From Planococcus beigongshangi (GTDB taxonomy: Bacteria > Bacillota > Bacilli > Bacillales_A > Planococcaceae), in assembly GCF_016820495.1 (NCBI RefSeq), contig NZ_JADHDU010000002.1:477002-541001 (forward strand): a stretch of 64,000 nt of DNA, written 5' to 3'. The first letter of the stretch is position 1, and the number at the start of each line of letters is the position of its first letter. The position numbers and the translations under genes are program-made. The notes below the pieces were generated by a model that saw only the letters and a program-made list of their open reading frames with translations, had not been told where the DNA came from and searched no databases. Below, piece after piece: positions 55,000 through 64,000 of the stretch.

Positions 55000-55812
55000 A
55001 TGAAAAGAGATGCGCACATCCATTCCCCTTATTGCCCCCACGGGACGCAGGACACACTGAATGCCTATGTCGAAAAGGCTTTGGAGACAGGATTTACAGA
55101 TATCAGTTTTACAGAACATGCCCCTCTCCCTCCATCATTTGAAGATACCACACCCGAGAAAGACAGCGGTATGGATGTGGACGCTTTATCGGCTTACCTG
55201 GTTGCAGTAAACGAAGTAAAAGACCGGTATAAAAATGATATACGCATCCGGGCCGGACTTGAAGTCGATTTCATTGAAGGCTACGAAGAGGAAACACGCA
55301 GATTCCTCGATCTTTTCGGGCCGATGCTTGATGACGCCCTCCTTTCCGTTCATTTCCTGAAACTGGATGACGGCTATCATTGCATCGACTTCAGTACTGA
55401 TGTATTTATGGAAGCCGCCCGCATCGCAGGTTCTGTCCCTGAACTCTACAACCGTTATTACAACACGGTTGAAGCATCGGTTTCAGCAGATCTTGGAGCA
55501 TTTAAACCAAAACGCATCGGCCACCCGACGCTGATCCATAAATTCCAGCTTGATCACGGCGAAGCCATCGATGACCAGCCGCAAATCGAGAAACTGTTCC
55601 GCTCGATCGCCGCCGGCGGCTATGAAATCGATCTGAACAGCGCGGGCCTGTCCAAACCGGGGTGCCGCGAACCCTATCCGCCGGAGGCATATCTGCCATA
55701 CGCCAAATCCCTTGGCATCCCGCTCGTGTTCGGATCCGATGCCCATAGTGTCGCAGGCTTGCATAAGCATCATGAAAAATTCTATAATAACCCTACTATA
55801 CTGATGAAATGA
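55000..55812 (+). CDS. hisJ: Histidinol-phosphatase, PHP type
   Basis: A 270-residue PHP-domain phosphatase for the step before histidinol in histidine synthesis. The metal motifs are DAHIHSPYCPHG at the start, DISFTEHAPLP, GLEVDFIEGYEE, LSVHFLKLDDGYH, and GSDAHSVAGLHKH at the end. The ATG follows AAAGGAAG. The next gene begins within its last codons. The other his genes are elsewhere, as in B. subtilis. Confidence 0.95.
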   Translation: MKRDAHIHSPYCPHGTQDTLNAYVEKALETGFTDISFTEHAPLPPSFEDTTPEKDSGMDVDALSAYLVAVNEVKDRYKNDIRIRAGLEVDFIEGYEEETRRFLDLFGPMLDDALLSVHFLKLDDGYHCIDFSTDVFMEAARIAGSVPELYNRYYNTVEASVSADLGAFKPKRIGHPTLIHKFQLDHGEAIDDQPQIEKLFRSIAAGGYEIDLNSAGLSKPGCREPYPPEAYLPYAKSLGIPLVFGSDAHSVAGLHKHHEKFYNNPTILMK

Positions 55813-55820
55813 GGGTTCCC

Positions 55821-56300
55821 ATGTTTACTCAAACCGACTACAGCGGAACGCGCGCTGAACAATATTCGATGCTCGGCAAACAGCTTGATGCACTTCTGAC
55901 AGGCGAAACAAACACAATCGCTAACTTAAGCAACGCAGCTGCGTTGCTCAATCAATTCCTGGAGCGCATCAACTGGGCCGGGTTCTATCTGATGGAAGGC
56001 GGCGAGCTTGTGCTCGGTCCCTTCCAGGGATTGCCTGCATGCGTCCGCATCCAGGTAGGCCGCGGCGTCTGCGGAACTGCAGTGGCTGAAAAGAAAACCA
56101 TGCTCGTTGAGGATGTTCATGCATTTCCTGGCCACATCGCCTGTGATGCGGCTTCCCGCTCTGAAATTGTCGTGCCATTGATCAAAAACGGCGAAGTGAT
56201 CGGCGTACTTGATATCGACAGCCCTGAACTCAGCCGTTTCACTGAAGAAGATCAGCAAGGTCTAGAAGCGTTCACTGAAATTCTGATGAGCCATTTATAA
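55821..56300 (+). CDS. Free methionine-(R)-sulfoxide reductase (GAF domain)
   Basis: A 159-residue GAF-domain enzyme reducing free methionine-R-sulfoxide. The three family cysteines are at C74 (LPACVRI), C84 (GRGVCGTAV) and C108 (GHIACDA), with the same spacing as the yeast enzyme, so it is likely active. The start is the ATG behind GAGGG; a codon overlapping the hisJ stop is a poorer choice. A terminator follows directly. Confidence 0.92.
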   Translation: MFTQTDYSGTRAEQYSMLGKQLDALLTGETNTIANLSNAAALLNQFLERINWAGFYLMEGGELVLGPFQGLPACVRIQVGRGVCGTAVAEKKTMLVEDVHAFPGHIACDAASRSEIVVPLIKNGEVIGVLDIDSPELSRFTEEDQQGLEAFTEILMSHL

Positions 56301-56302
56301 AA

Positions 56303-56342
56303 ATAAAGCCGGAAACTCCGCAAAGGAGTTCCGGCTTTTATC
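56303..56342. terminator. Terminator after the fRMsr gene
   Basis: AAAGCCGGAACTCC-type stem with a GCAAA loop and TTTTATC behind it on the plus strand; it can also act on the minus strand. Confidence 0.87.
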
Positions 56343-56400
56343 TTGTCCATTTTATATCAATGCGGCCTCAATCATCCATTTATCAGCTTTCCCCATCACT

Positions 56401-57615
56401 TCAGATTTCCTGAAGTTTCGCTTCCGTTCTTACTGTTTCAAATGCCGCTGCCAAATCCGCGGTGATATCGTCGGCTGATTCCAGCCCGACCGACAGGCGC
56501 AGCAGGGAATCTGTAATTCCCATGGCATTTCTGGAAGCTTCCGGAACCACTGCATGCGTCATGGAAGCAGGATGCTGGATCAATGTCTCGGCATCACCGA
56601 GGCTTACCGCGATTTTAATCAGGGACAGCGCATTCATGAAGCTTTGTGCTTCCCTCTTGCCGCCTTCAAGTTCAAAGGAAATCAATCCGCCGCCTTTGGC
56701 CATCTGTTTCAGCGCCAGCTCGTATTGCGGATGGCTGGAGTCGGTCGGATAGAAAATCTTTTTGACCGCCGGCTGCTGCTGAAGGAATGAGAGAACCTTT
56801 CCAGCATTTTCAATATGGCGGTCCATGCGTACATGAAGTGTCTTCAGCCCTCTAAGCAGAAGCCACGCATCGAAAGGTGACATGATGCCCCCAACATCTT
56901 TTTGGACAGTCATCCGGATGTGCTGCATTTCTTCTCCGTCTTTCCCCACTAAAATTCCACCGATGACATCGCCGTGGCCGTTCAAATATTTTGTCGCGCT
57001 GTGCAGGACAAAATCGGCGCCCATCTTCAATGGATTCTGCAGATAAGGTGAGCAGAACGTATTGTCGACAACTACACGGATGCCATGTTTCCGGGCTACT
57101 TTTATGACCGCTTCCAGATTCACCAGTTCCATAGTCGGATTGATCGGCGTCTCGACATAAATGCATACCGTTTCAGGTTTGATTGCGGCTTCGATTTCCT
57201 CTTCCGTCGTCATGGAAACCAGATTGTGGGTAATGCCATATTTTTCTTCCATTATTTCCAGCAGCCCGAATGTGCATCCATAAATACCGCGTGAACAAAG
57301 GACATGGTCATTCGCTTTTGTCAGGTAAATGAGGATTGCACTTACCGAAGCCATCCCGGAACCGAATGCCAGCGCCCCTTCGCCGTATTCGATTTCCGCC
57401 ATGCGCTCTTCCAATACACGGACTGTCGGATTGCCCAGCCGCGAATAGATATTCCCTTCCGAGTTGCCGGCAAAGCGGTTCTCTCCTTCTTCCGCTGTGG
57501 CAAACGAGAAAGTTGAAGTCTGATAAAGCGGAGTCGCCAGGCTGTCATGATGTTTCGAGCTGTCATACCCTTTATGGATCACCGCTGTTTCCATACTCAT
57601 TTTTGATTTGTCCAT
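56401..57615 (-). CDS. Methionine gamma-lyase-like PLP enzyme
   Basis: A 404-residue enzyme of the Cys/Met-metabolism PLP family. VIHKGYDSSKHHDSLATPLYQTSTF, GNPTVRVLEERMAEIE, the PLP lysine in HSATKYLNGHGDVIGG and SVGLESADDITAD at the end are typical. A cysteine in IYGCTFGLL marks methionine gamma-lyases rather than cystathionine lyases, so it probably splits methionine to methanethiol, 2-oxobutyrate and ammonia. AAGGGGTG precedes the ATG. A cre-like box just upstream suggests catabolite control. Confidence 0.87.
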   Translation of the reverse strand: MDKSKMSMETAVIHKGYDSSKHHDSLATPLYQTSTFSFATAEEGENRFAGNSEGNIYSRLGNPTVRVLEERMAEIEYGEGALAFGSGMASVSAILIYLTKANDHVLCSRGIYGCTFGLLEIMEEKYGITHNLVSMTTEEEIEAAIKPETVCIYVETPINPTMELVNLEAVIKVARKHGIRVVVDNTFCSPYLQNPLKMGADFVLHSATKYLNGHGDVIGGILVGKDGEEMQHIRMTVQKDVGGIMSPFDAWLLLRGLKTLHVRMDRHIENAGKVLSFLQQQPAVKKIFYPTDSSHPQYELALKQMAKGGGLISFELEGGKREAQSFMNALSLIKIAVSLGDAETLIQHPASMTHAVVPEASRNAMGITDSLLRLSVGLESADDITADLAAAFETVRTEAKLQEI

Positions 57616-57639
57616 TTCTTACACCCCTTAATCATAAAT

Positions 57640-57653
57640 AGAAAGCGCTTACA
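57640..57653. promoter_or_regulatory. cre-like site upstream of the methionine gamma-lyase gene
   Basis: AGAAAGCGCTTACA matches the CcpA cre palindrome (TGAAAGCGCTTTCA) at 12 of 14 positions, 25 bases before the start codon. Transcripts of the gene should be blocked when glucose is present. Confidence 0.6.
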
Positions 57654-57726
57654 TTATTCAATTCCATTCTACCCTGTAGCCAATAAAAAGAAAAGCGGCT
57701 TTGCCCAATTCAATTTTTTCTTTCGA

Positions 57727-57756
57727 TTGACTTTATATGAAGAAATCGGTTATACT
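57727..57756 (+). promoter_or_regulatory. rpsD promoter
   Basis: TTGACT, an 18-base spacer and TATACT, with transcription expected near 57763. Confidence 0.75.
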
Positions 57757-57762
57757 ATGCTT

Positions 57763-57975
57763 TGTGTAAAATAATCGCAGCAGTTGTGTGTGCCTGCTTG
57801 CCCATTTTATTCCTTATACGACAATCCAGGTTTCAACTGAAGCCTGCGTCTGGTCTATAGAGGTGTATCGCGTAACTCTTGGCTGCTGAGCGAAGGTACA
57901 ATATTATAAAATGGCTTGCTGCATGAATGCATCTGGTTTTTATTTTACTCTAAAAACCAAAAACAGAGGAGGAGA
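57763..57975 (+). ncRNA. Probable S4 leader of rpsD
   Basis: About 210 bases of non-coding leader lie between the rpsD promoter and the gene, with several complementary segments. Bacillales rpsD is known to be repressed by its own product through such a leader. The class assignment rests on position and length, not on a checked fold. Confidence 0.6.
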
Positions 57976-57980
57976 CTTAT

Positions 57981-58583
57981 ATGTCTCGTTATACAGGTCC
58001 AGCATGGAAACTGTCCCGCCGTTTGGGTATTTCCCTTTCAGGCACAGGTAAAGAATTAGAAAAACGCCCTTACGCACCAGGTCAACACGGTGCTAACCAA
58101 CGCAGAAAAGTTTCTGAGTATGGTTTACAGTTACAAGAAAAGCAAAAATTGCGCTTCATGTTCGGTGTAACTGAACGCCAATTTAAAACTCTTTTCAACA
58201 AAGCAGGCAAAATGCCTGGTAAACACGGTGAAAACTTCATGATCCTTCTTGAAGCTCGCCTTGATAACGTTGTTTACCGTTTAGGTCTTGCGCGCACTCG
58301 CCGCCAGGCTCGCCAATTGGTAAACCACGGCCACATCCTTGTTGATGGCAAACGTCTTGACATCCCATCATACAGCGTTAAGCCAGGACAAACGATCGCT
58401 TTCCGTGAAAGATCAAACAACCTTGACATCGTCAACGAAGCAATTGAAGTGAGCAACTTTGTTCCTGAATATGTTTCTATCGACGCTGACAAAAAAGAAG
58501 GTACATTCGTACGCTACCCAGAACGCAGCGAATTGTCTGCTGAAATCAACGAACAGTTGATCGTTGAGTACTACTCACGTTAA
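57981..58583 (+). CDS. rpsD: 30S ribosomal protein S4
   Basis: A 200-residue primary 16S rRNA-binding protein. [20 protein letters not shown] opens it, and the S4 RNA-binding domain is [20 protein letters not shown] followed by [27 protein letters not shown] precedes the ATG. It is a single-gene transcript ended by a terminator. The T-rich, codon-biased sequence fits high expression. Confidence 0.98.
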   Translation: MSRYTGPAWKLSRRLGISLSGTGKELEKRPYAPGQHGANQRRKVSEYGLQLQEKQKLRFMFGVTERQFKTLFNKAGKMPGKHGENFMILLEARLDNVVYRLGLARTRRQARQLVNHGHILVDGKRLDIPSYSVKPGQTIAFRERSNNLDIVNEAIEVSNFVPEYVSIDADKKEGTFVRYPERSELSAEINEQLIVEYYSR

Positions 58584-58596
58584 TCTTTTTGATTTC

Positions 58597-58630
58597 AAAC
58601 CCCGAACCGGACTTCCGGTTTGGGGTTTTT
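58597..58630 (+). terminator. Terminator after rpsD
   Basis: AAACCCCGAACCGG pairs with CCGGTTTGGGG around ACTT, followed by TTTTT. Confidence 0.9.
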
Positions 58631-58760
58631 CTGTTTTGTACTTTTCGAAGACCATCACATAGAATCATTCATTTGCGTGCCATTCTTTGATGCCGGTTGG
58701 AAAGACAACAAGAAAAACCCCGCCGATTGGCGAGGTTCTTCATTTTTTATCCGAAACACC

Positions 58761-59087
58761 TTATTCAGCTGGAGTTGAATCCGACAGATCAAACGATATT
58801 ACTGCATCTTCATAACCTTCAGCTACAAATGTCCAATTGTAAGTAAAAGGCCCATATCGTCCATCACCGATATACAGGATATTTCCTTCAGTTATTGTGA
58901 AGAGTTCGAAAAGATCGTCTACCGAAGTTCCGTCCTCTGTCAAAAGAATTGCCTCAAGGCTATCTCTCCATGCTGGATCATCGGCAAAAGTAAACTCCGG
59001 AGTTCCTCCCACTACTTGGTTTAATGAAGTCAGTTCTGGTGCCTCTAACAATGCTGGTATTTCTGGTTCGCCATTCTTGTCTTAGAC
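58761..59087 (-). pseudogene. Remnant of a surface protein with an Hb-interacting-like domain
   Basis: An open frame of about 108 residues ends in a normal stop but lacks a start with a ribosome-binding site; a stop closes it upstream just before DKNGEPEIPALLEAP. The body resembles, from memory, the Shr-like Hb-interacting (DUF1533) domain seen in repeats of Gram-positive surface proteins: PELT, VGGTPEFTFADDPAWRDSL, ITEGNILYIGDG and the closing WTFVAEGYEDAVISFDLS. It looks like the C-terminal end of a longer protein whose front is lost. The sequence upstream to 59460 shows no further gene. Confidence 0.55.
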
Positions 59088-59460
59088 CATCTCTATTTCC
59101 CGGTTTTATAACAAGCCTACACCGCACAAGCGACTTTCACCGCATACGGCGTGCCATCTCCAGCGTTTTCTTTTCCTGTTTCCCTGAAAAATATCATACC
59201 TGCAGATATCTGAAAAGTACATACTTTTTTGGCGTTCTCAAAAATTTTCTCTCATTTTTTTCTGAAAGTTTTTGTGAAGATGTCAGCGCTGTCTTCCTGA
59301 TCTAGCCCCCGATAAAATCTCTTAAATAACCAATATCAATTACGCTGATTCTCAATTTTTAAAGCTTGAACACCATTTCCGTTTACTATTTTTTCTGTTG
59401 CACATAAAGCGGGAATGACTCCTCCCTCTATGATAAACTGATAAAAACGGAGGTGCAGCA

Positions 59461-60261
59461 ATGAGACTCATATCTATTTGTCCGAGCAATACCGAACTCC
59501 TGGCATTTTTGGGGGCGGATAAAATGCTGGTCGGAATCGATGATTTTTCCGATTGGCCGGCAAGCATCTCCCACTTGCCGAAACTTGGTCCGGACCTTGA
59601 TATCCGTATGGATGAACTTGAAAAATTGGAACCTGACCTGGTGCTCGCTTCATTAAGTGTGCCCGGCATGGAAAAGAATGTCGAAGAATTGAGAAAGAGA
59701 AGTATCCCGCATATCATCCTTGATCCTCAAAGTCTGGATGACATCGGGCAGGACCTGCTGACTGTCGGAAAAGCAGCTGGAGTCGATGCGCTTTCGGCCT
59801 ATTCGCAATATAAGGAAGCAATAAGCGAAATCCAAAGGCGTTCTGCCGGCATTGGAAAACGTCCCTCCCTCTACTGGGAATGGTGGCCCAAGCCCATTTT
59901 TACACCCGGCAAAGTCAACTGGCTGTCGGAAATCAGTGAAATAACAGGCGCCCGTAATATTTTCGATGACACGGACTCTGCTAATATCCAAACCGATTGG
60001 GACGATATCATTCAGCGGGATCCCGATTTCATCCTGCTCGCCTGGGTTGGCATAATGACCGATAAAGTAAAGCCTGAACTGCTCCGCAAACGCCCAGGAT
60101 TCGAAGGCATGAAAGCAGCCGGCAATGTCCATGTCATGGAAGAAGAACTTTATTGCCGCCCTTCCCCCCGTCTCGTTGAAGGTGCCATCAAACTTGGCAA
60201 GCTCCTTCATCCTGAGCAATTCGAGTCGATGGAAGTCCCTTCATTTTTGAAGCGAAGATGA
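59461..60261 (+). CDS. Cobalamin-binding protein, BtuF-like, no signal peptide
   Basis: A 266-residue periplasmic-binding-fold protein of the BtuF/FecB type. MRLISICPSNTELLAFLGAD and DDFSDWPASI match vitamin B12-binding members, as do SLYWEWWPKPIFTPGKVNWL and ARNIFDDTDSA. It has no signal peptide or lipobox, so unlike transport partners it should stay in the cytosol; such versions are common in Bacillales. No transporter gene is adjacent. The ribosome-binding site is GGAGGTGC. Confidence 0.85.
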   Translation: MRLISICPSNTELLAFLGADKMLVGIDDFSDWPASISHLPKLGPDLDIRMDELEKLEPDLVLASLSVPGMEKNVEELRKRSIPHIILDPQSLDDIGQDLLTVGKAAGVDALSAYSQYKEAISEIQRRSAGIGKRPSLYWEWWPKPIFTPGKVNWLSEISEITGARNIFDDTDSANIQTDWDDIIQRDPDFILLAWVGIMTDKVKPELLRKRPGFEGMKAAGNVHVMEEELYCRPSPRLVEGAIKLGKLLHPEQFESMEVPSFLKRR

Positions 60262-60295
60262 CGCTTTTTTCATTTTCCTTCTATATATGATACAA

Positions 60296-60333
60296 AGAAA
60301 AAGCAGCGCCTCCGGAAGGAAGCGCTGCTTTTC
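60296..60333. terminator. Bidirectional terminator
   Basis: AAGCAGCGC pairs with GCGCTGCTT, with A and T runs on both flanks. It serves the cobalamin-binding gene and the stress-protein gene. Confidence 0.85.
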
Positions 60334-60353
60334 GTTGAACTGCCTGCTTTATT

Positions 60354-60887
60354 TTAAATATCCTTCGAACCTCTGATGCCGCCTGTTCCGCGCTGGCCCC
60401 CGATCAGTGGATCGTTGCCTGCAAAGTTATCACGGTCATTATGATCCGGGATATTCAAGTTATCCTCTTCGACTAGAACAAGAATTTCACCTTCATTGAA
60501 CCGATTTTCGTAATCCTTTGCCTCATCTTCCGGAATACCAAGACCGATCAAGGCTCCAGCCAATCCGCCCACACCGGCGCCTGCCGCTGCACCCGTCAAA
60601 CCGGCTACAATCGGTCCGGCTGCCACAATCGGCCCAATTCCCGGAATGGCCAGAGCACCAATTCCCGCCAGCACACCGCCTAAGCCGCCAAGTGCCCCAC
60701 CAGCAAGTGCGCCGGTTGCAGCACCTTCACCTGCATGTGTACCTGTTTCTTCTGTTACATGTTTTGTTTCGGCTTCATCTTTACTCAGAACCGAGATATC
60801 CTCTGCCCGGTATCCTTCCCTTTTCAAATCTTCAATAGCTTTGATCGCTTTTTCTTCTGAATTGTAAGAACCTACTATTCTTGACAT
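60354..60887 (-). CDS. Glycine-rich general stress protein (YflT-like)
   Basis: A 177-residue protein with an N-terminal YflT-type domain (RIVGSYNSEEKAIKAIEDLKREGY), a long Gly/Ala zipper (residues about 55-120, with alternate GALAGGALGGLGGVLAGIG) able to insert in membranes, and a polar tail ending in an asparagine-, glycine- and arginine-rich stretch. General stress protein 17M relatives share the first part. I did not find a clear sigma-B promoter. AAGGAGG precedes the ATG. It lies behind tyrS. Confidence 0.82.
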   Translation of the reverse strand: MSRIVGSYNSEEKAIKAIEDLKREGYRAEDISVLSKDEAETKHVTEETGTHAGEGAATGALAGGALGGLGGVLAGIGALAIPGIGPIVAAGPIVAGLTGAAAGAGVGGLAGALIGLGIPEDEAKDYENRFNEGEILVLVEEDNLNIPDHNDRDNFAGNDPLIGGQRGTGGIRGSKDI

Positions 60888-61034
60888 TATTACGCCTCCT
60901 TAGATTTGTAAGTCAATAGAAAAGCTGACATTGTTCAAATTTCCCCATTGAACCCTGCATTAAACATGATTGACTCTGAAATCCAGGGACGGTCGCCGGA
61001 AAAATAGCGCTGAATTAAAGCCGGTCCTTGTTGA

Positions 61035-62330
<1,296 letters not shown>

Positions 62331-62399
62331 TTACTGCTGTGATGAACGGGGTATTCCGCAGAAAGTTTAAACCGATGATTCGCGCATGCCTCCTAAAAA

Positions 62400-62640
62400 T
62401 AAAAAAGTCCCTGCATGTTTGAACATGCAGGGACGCATTTGCGCGGTACCACCCAGCTTGAAGGAATCGTTTCCAATCCTTCCACTTTCACACGTGCCGA
62501 ACGGGGCACTTCCGTAAACTCCAAACCTGTAATTCGGTTTCTGCGTTTTTACCGGTTCGCAGCTACCACCGGCTCTCTTGAAAAAAATCGCAGGACCTAC
62601 TTCGGATCCTTCACAGTTTTAATATTGAAATATAATTGTA
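62400..62640 (-). ncRNA. T-box leader of tyrS
   Basis: The T-box core GGGTGGTACCGCG (bases 62443-62456) is followed by a strong terminator, GTCCCTGCATGTT and its complement, then TTTTTTA. Upstream lie GGATCCGAAGTAGG and AGAGAGCCGGTGGTAGCTG, typical T-box parts. A TAC in GAATTACAGG is a plausible tyrosine specifier. The class is firm; the specifier is inferred. Confidence 0.9.
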
Positions 62641-62694
62641 AGTGTACTCGAAAATTATAGTTTGTCAATAATTTAGTCGGGATTTTAAGAATAT

Positions 62695-62702
62695 GCTATA
62701 AT
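62695..62702 (+). promoter_or_regulatory. Extended -10 promoter of the penicillin-binding protein gene
   Basis: TGCTATAAT is a perfect extended -10 box about 28 bases before the start codon; no strong -35 box was found. Confidence 0.5.
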
Positions 62703-62729
62703 ATAAAAAGATTTTAGGGGGTAGATATC

Positions 62730-64000
62730 GTGCGCGAACGTGTTAGACAATGGCAACAGAAAACCGATGAAACATACAATAAATGGAAATCTTCAAAATG
62801 GTCAAAAGGCTTGAATATCACCACAGGAGTTTTCTGGAATCTTGCTGTACTTTTAGCAATCATTCTGGTCGTAGGGGGTGTTTTTGCCGCTTCTGTAGGA
62901 GCCGGCTATTTCGCCTCTCTAGTAGATGAAGAAAAATTGCGCACCGAAAGTGAAATGCGCAATGAAATCTATGCATATGATGAAACCTCTGAGATATTCT
63001 TTGCCGACAACCAATACCTTGGGAAGTTGAGAACTGACCTGGACCGTGAAGAAACGACGCTGGAAAATGTTTCTGAACATGCAATAAATGCAGTATTGGC
63101 TACAGAAGATGAATATTTCAATGAACATGAAGGAATTGTGCCTAAAGCGATTTTCCGCGGCCTCTTCCAGGATGTATCGAATTCCGACAGCCAAACAGGC
63201 GGTTCCACTTTAACTCAGCAGCTCATCAAAAACCAGATTTTGACGAACGAAGTTTCCTATGAACGAAAAGCGAAGGAAATTCTTTTGGCAATGCGCCTGG
63301 AGAAATTCATGACCAAAGAAGAAATTCTTGAAGCTTACCTGAATATCATTCCATATGGAAGAAACTCAGCCGGTACGAATATCGCCGGAATTGAAACTGC
63401 TGCATCAGGCATTTTCAATGTGTCAGCAAGTGAACTGAACCTGCCTCAGGCGGCATTCATCGCCGGCATACCAAAAGCGCCTTTCCGTTATACTCCATTT
63501 TCTTCAGGCGGCGGCGTGAAGGCCCCTGAGTATTTGGAATTTGGCATCGACCGGATGAAAACCGTACTTTTCCGGATGCTTGAAACCGAGTATATTACGG
63601 AACAGGAATACAATGAAGCATTGGCTTATGACATAACCAAAGACTTCCGGACTGATACAGTTCTTTCTTATGAAGAATACCCGTATATCACGACGGAAAT
63701 CGAAAAACGGGCCACCCGCATCATCATGGATGTCCTTGCCGAAGAAAACGGCATCGATCCGGTCACCCTGGATGAAAACGATCAATTATTCGAAGAATAT
63801 GAGATTTTGGCTGACCGTGCAGTCCGCTCACGGGGATACCGCATCCATTCAAGTATCAATAAAGAACTCTACAATGCCCAGCAGGCAGCTAAAGATGCTT
63901 ATCAGGCATATGGTCCCACATTAACCAAAACAATCGTCAACTCCGAAGGCGAGGAAGAAGAAGTTCCGATGCCAGTCCAGGTCGGATCAACGACAATCGA
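62730..64000 (+). CDS. Class A penicillin-binding protein (partial, runs off the window)
   Basis: The first 423 residues of a bifunctional peptidoglycan glycosyltransferase/transpeptidase. A basic cytosolic tail, one membrane helix at about residues 31-60, then the GT51 domain: the catalytic Glu in ATEDEYFNEHEG, GGSTLTQQLIKNQ, KEILLAMRLEKF and YLNIIPYGRNSAGTN. The transpeptidase part begins near the window end, so its active-site SxxK is not seen. It begins with GTG behind AGGGGG. The gene is divergent from tyrS. Confidence 0.9.
   Translation, partial: MRERVRQWQQKTDETYNKWKSSKWSKGLNITTGVFWNLAVLLAIILVVGGVFAASVGAGYFASLVDEEKLRTESEMRNEIYAYDETSEIFFADNQYLGKLRTDLDREETTLENVSEHAINAVLATEDEYFNEHEGIVPKAIFRGLFQDVSNSDSQTGGSTLTQQLIKNQILTNEVSYERKAKEILLAMRLEKFMTKEEILEAYLNIIPYGRNSAGTNIAGIETAASGIFNVSASELNLPQAAFIAGIPKAPFRYTPFSSGGGVKAPEYLEFGIDRMKTVLFRMLETEYITEQEYNEALAYDITKDFRTDTVLSYEEYPYITTEIEKRATRIIMDVLAEENGIDPVTLDENDQLFEEYEILADRAVRSRGYRIHSSINKELYNAQQAAKDAYQAYGPTLTKTIVNSEGEEEEVPMPVQVGSTTI

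Noticed and set aside
60905-60965. Short GTTCAA/TTGAAC inverted repeat upstream of the glycine-rich stress protein
   Set aside because: The arms are only 6 bases, with no promoter beside them; too short to count as an operator without comparison.

Overview
The window is chromosomal DNA of a Gram-positive, low-to-mid GC member of the Bacillales. The gene order closely follows the Bacillus subtilis ysdC-infC-thrS-dnaI-dnaB-nrdR-speD-gapB-coaE-mutM-polA-phoRP-mdh-icd-citZ-pyk-pfkA-accAD-dnaE-ald-tpx-sppA-thiI-ezrA-hisJ-rpsD-tyrS stretch. Departures such as an hflKC pair between polA and phoR, and an ATP-grasp ligase/racemase pair, suggest the family Planococcaceae (Planococcus, Planomicrobium, Sporosarcina or a relative). 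That placement is an inference. No phage, transposase, CRISPR array, rRNA or tRNA gene was seen.

Layout. 1-4.1 kb: peptidase ysdC, a dUTPase-like protein, ysdB/ysdA and the infC-rpmI-rplT operon with its leader, sigma-A promoter and an AUU start for infC. 4.1-12.8 kb: thrS with a T-box, the replication-restart loaders dnaB-dnaI, nrdR, speD and gapB, separated by gaps full of dispersed palindromic repeats. 12.8-21.8 kb: coaE-mutM-polA DNA maintenance genes, hflKC and the PhoPR two-component system. 21.8-30.8 kb: central carbon metabolism (mdh, icd, citZ, pyk, pfkA) and acetyl-CoA carboxylase accDA. 30.7-35.9 kb: a FadR-type regulator with a clear operator, dnaE and nrnA. 36-46 kb: ytpI, a CBS/hot-dog regulator, a metal hydrolase, an M24 peptidase, ald, two Usp proteins, the racemase/ATP-grasp pair, a small basic protein, a ytxK methyltransferase and tpx. 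46-56.3 kb: RDD protein, sppA, rarD, an acyl-CoA synthetase, thiI-nifZ, ezrA, hisJ and a free-methionine sulfoxide reductase. 56.4-64 kb: methionine gamma-lyase, rpsD, the remnant of a surface protein, a cobalamin-binding protein, a glycine-rich stress protein, tyrS with a T-box, and the start of a class A penicillin-binding protein that runs off the window.

Most genes lie on the minus strand and form short operons closed by good intrinsic terminators. Regulation visible in the DNA includes two T-box leaders, the L20-type leader, a probable S4 leader, a FadR-type 15-bp operator, a CcpN-type box on the gapB promoter, cre-like sites, and an unassigned 19-bp palindrome upstream of nifZ-thiI.

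The least explained parts are (i) a family of roughly 140-195 bp elements with 18-bp inverted termini, usually found next to a second hairpin repeat family, in the long gaps; (ii) the ATP-grasp/racemase pair, which may build a D-amino-acid cross-bridge; (iii) a Tpx without its usual resolving cysteine; and (iv) the nifZ palindrome. I do not see a clearly new multi-gene system. The repeat family and the ligase/racemase pair are the best candidates for a closer look.
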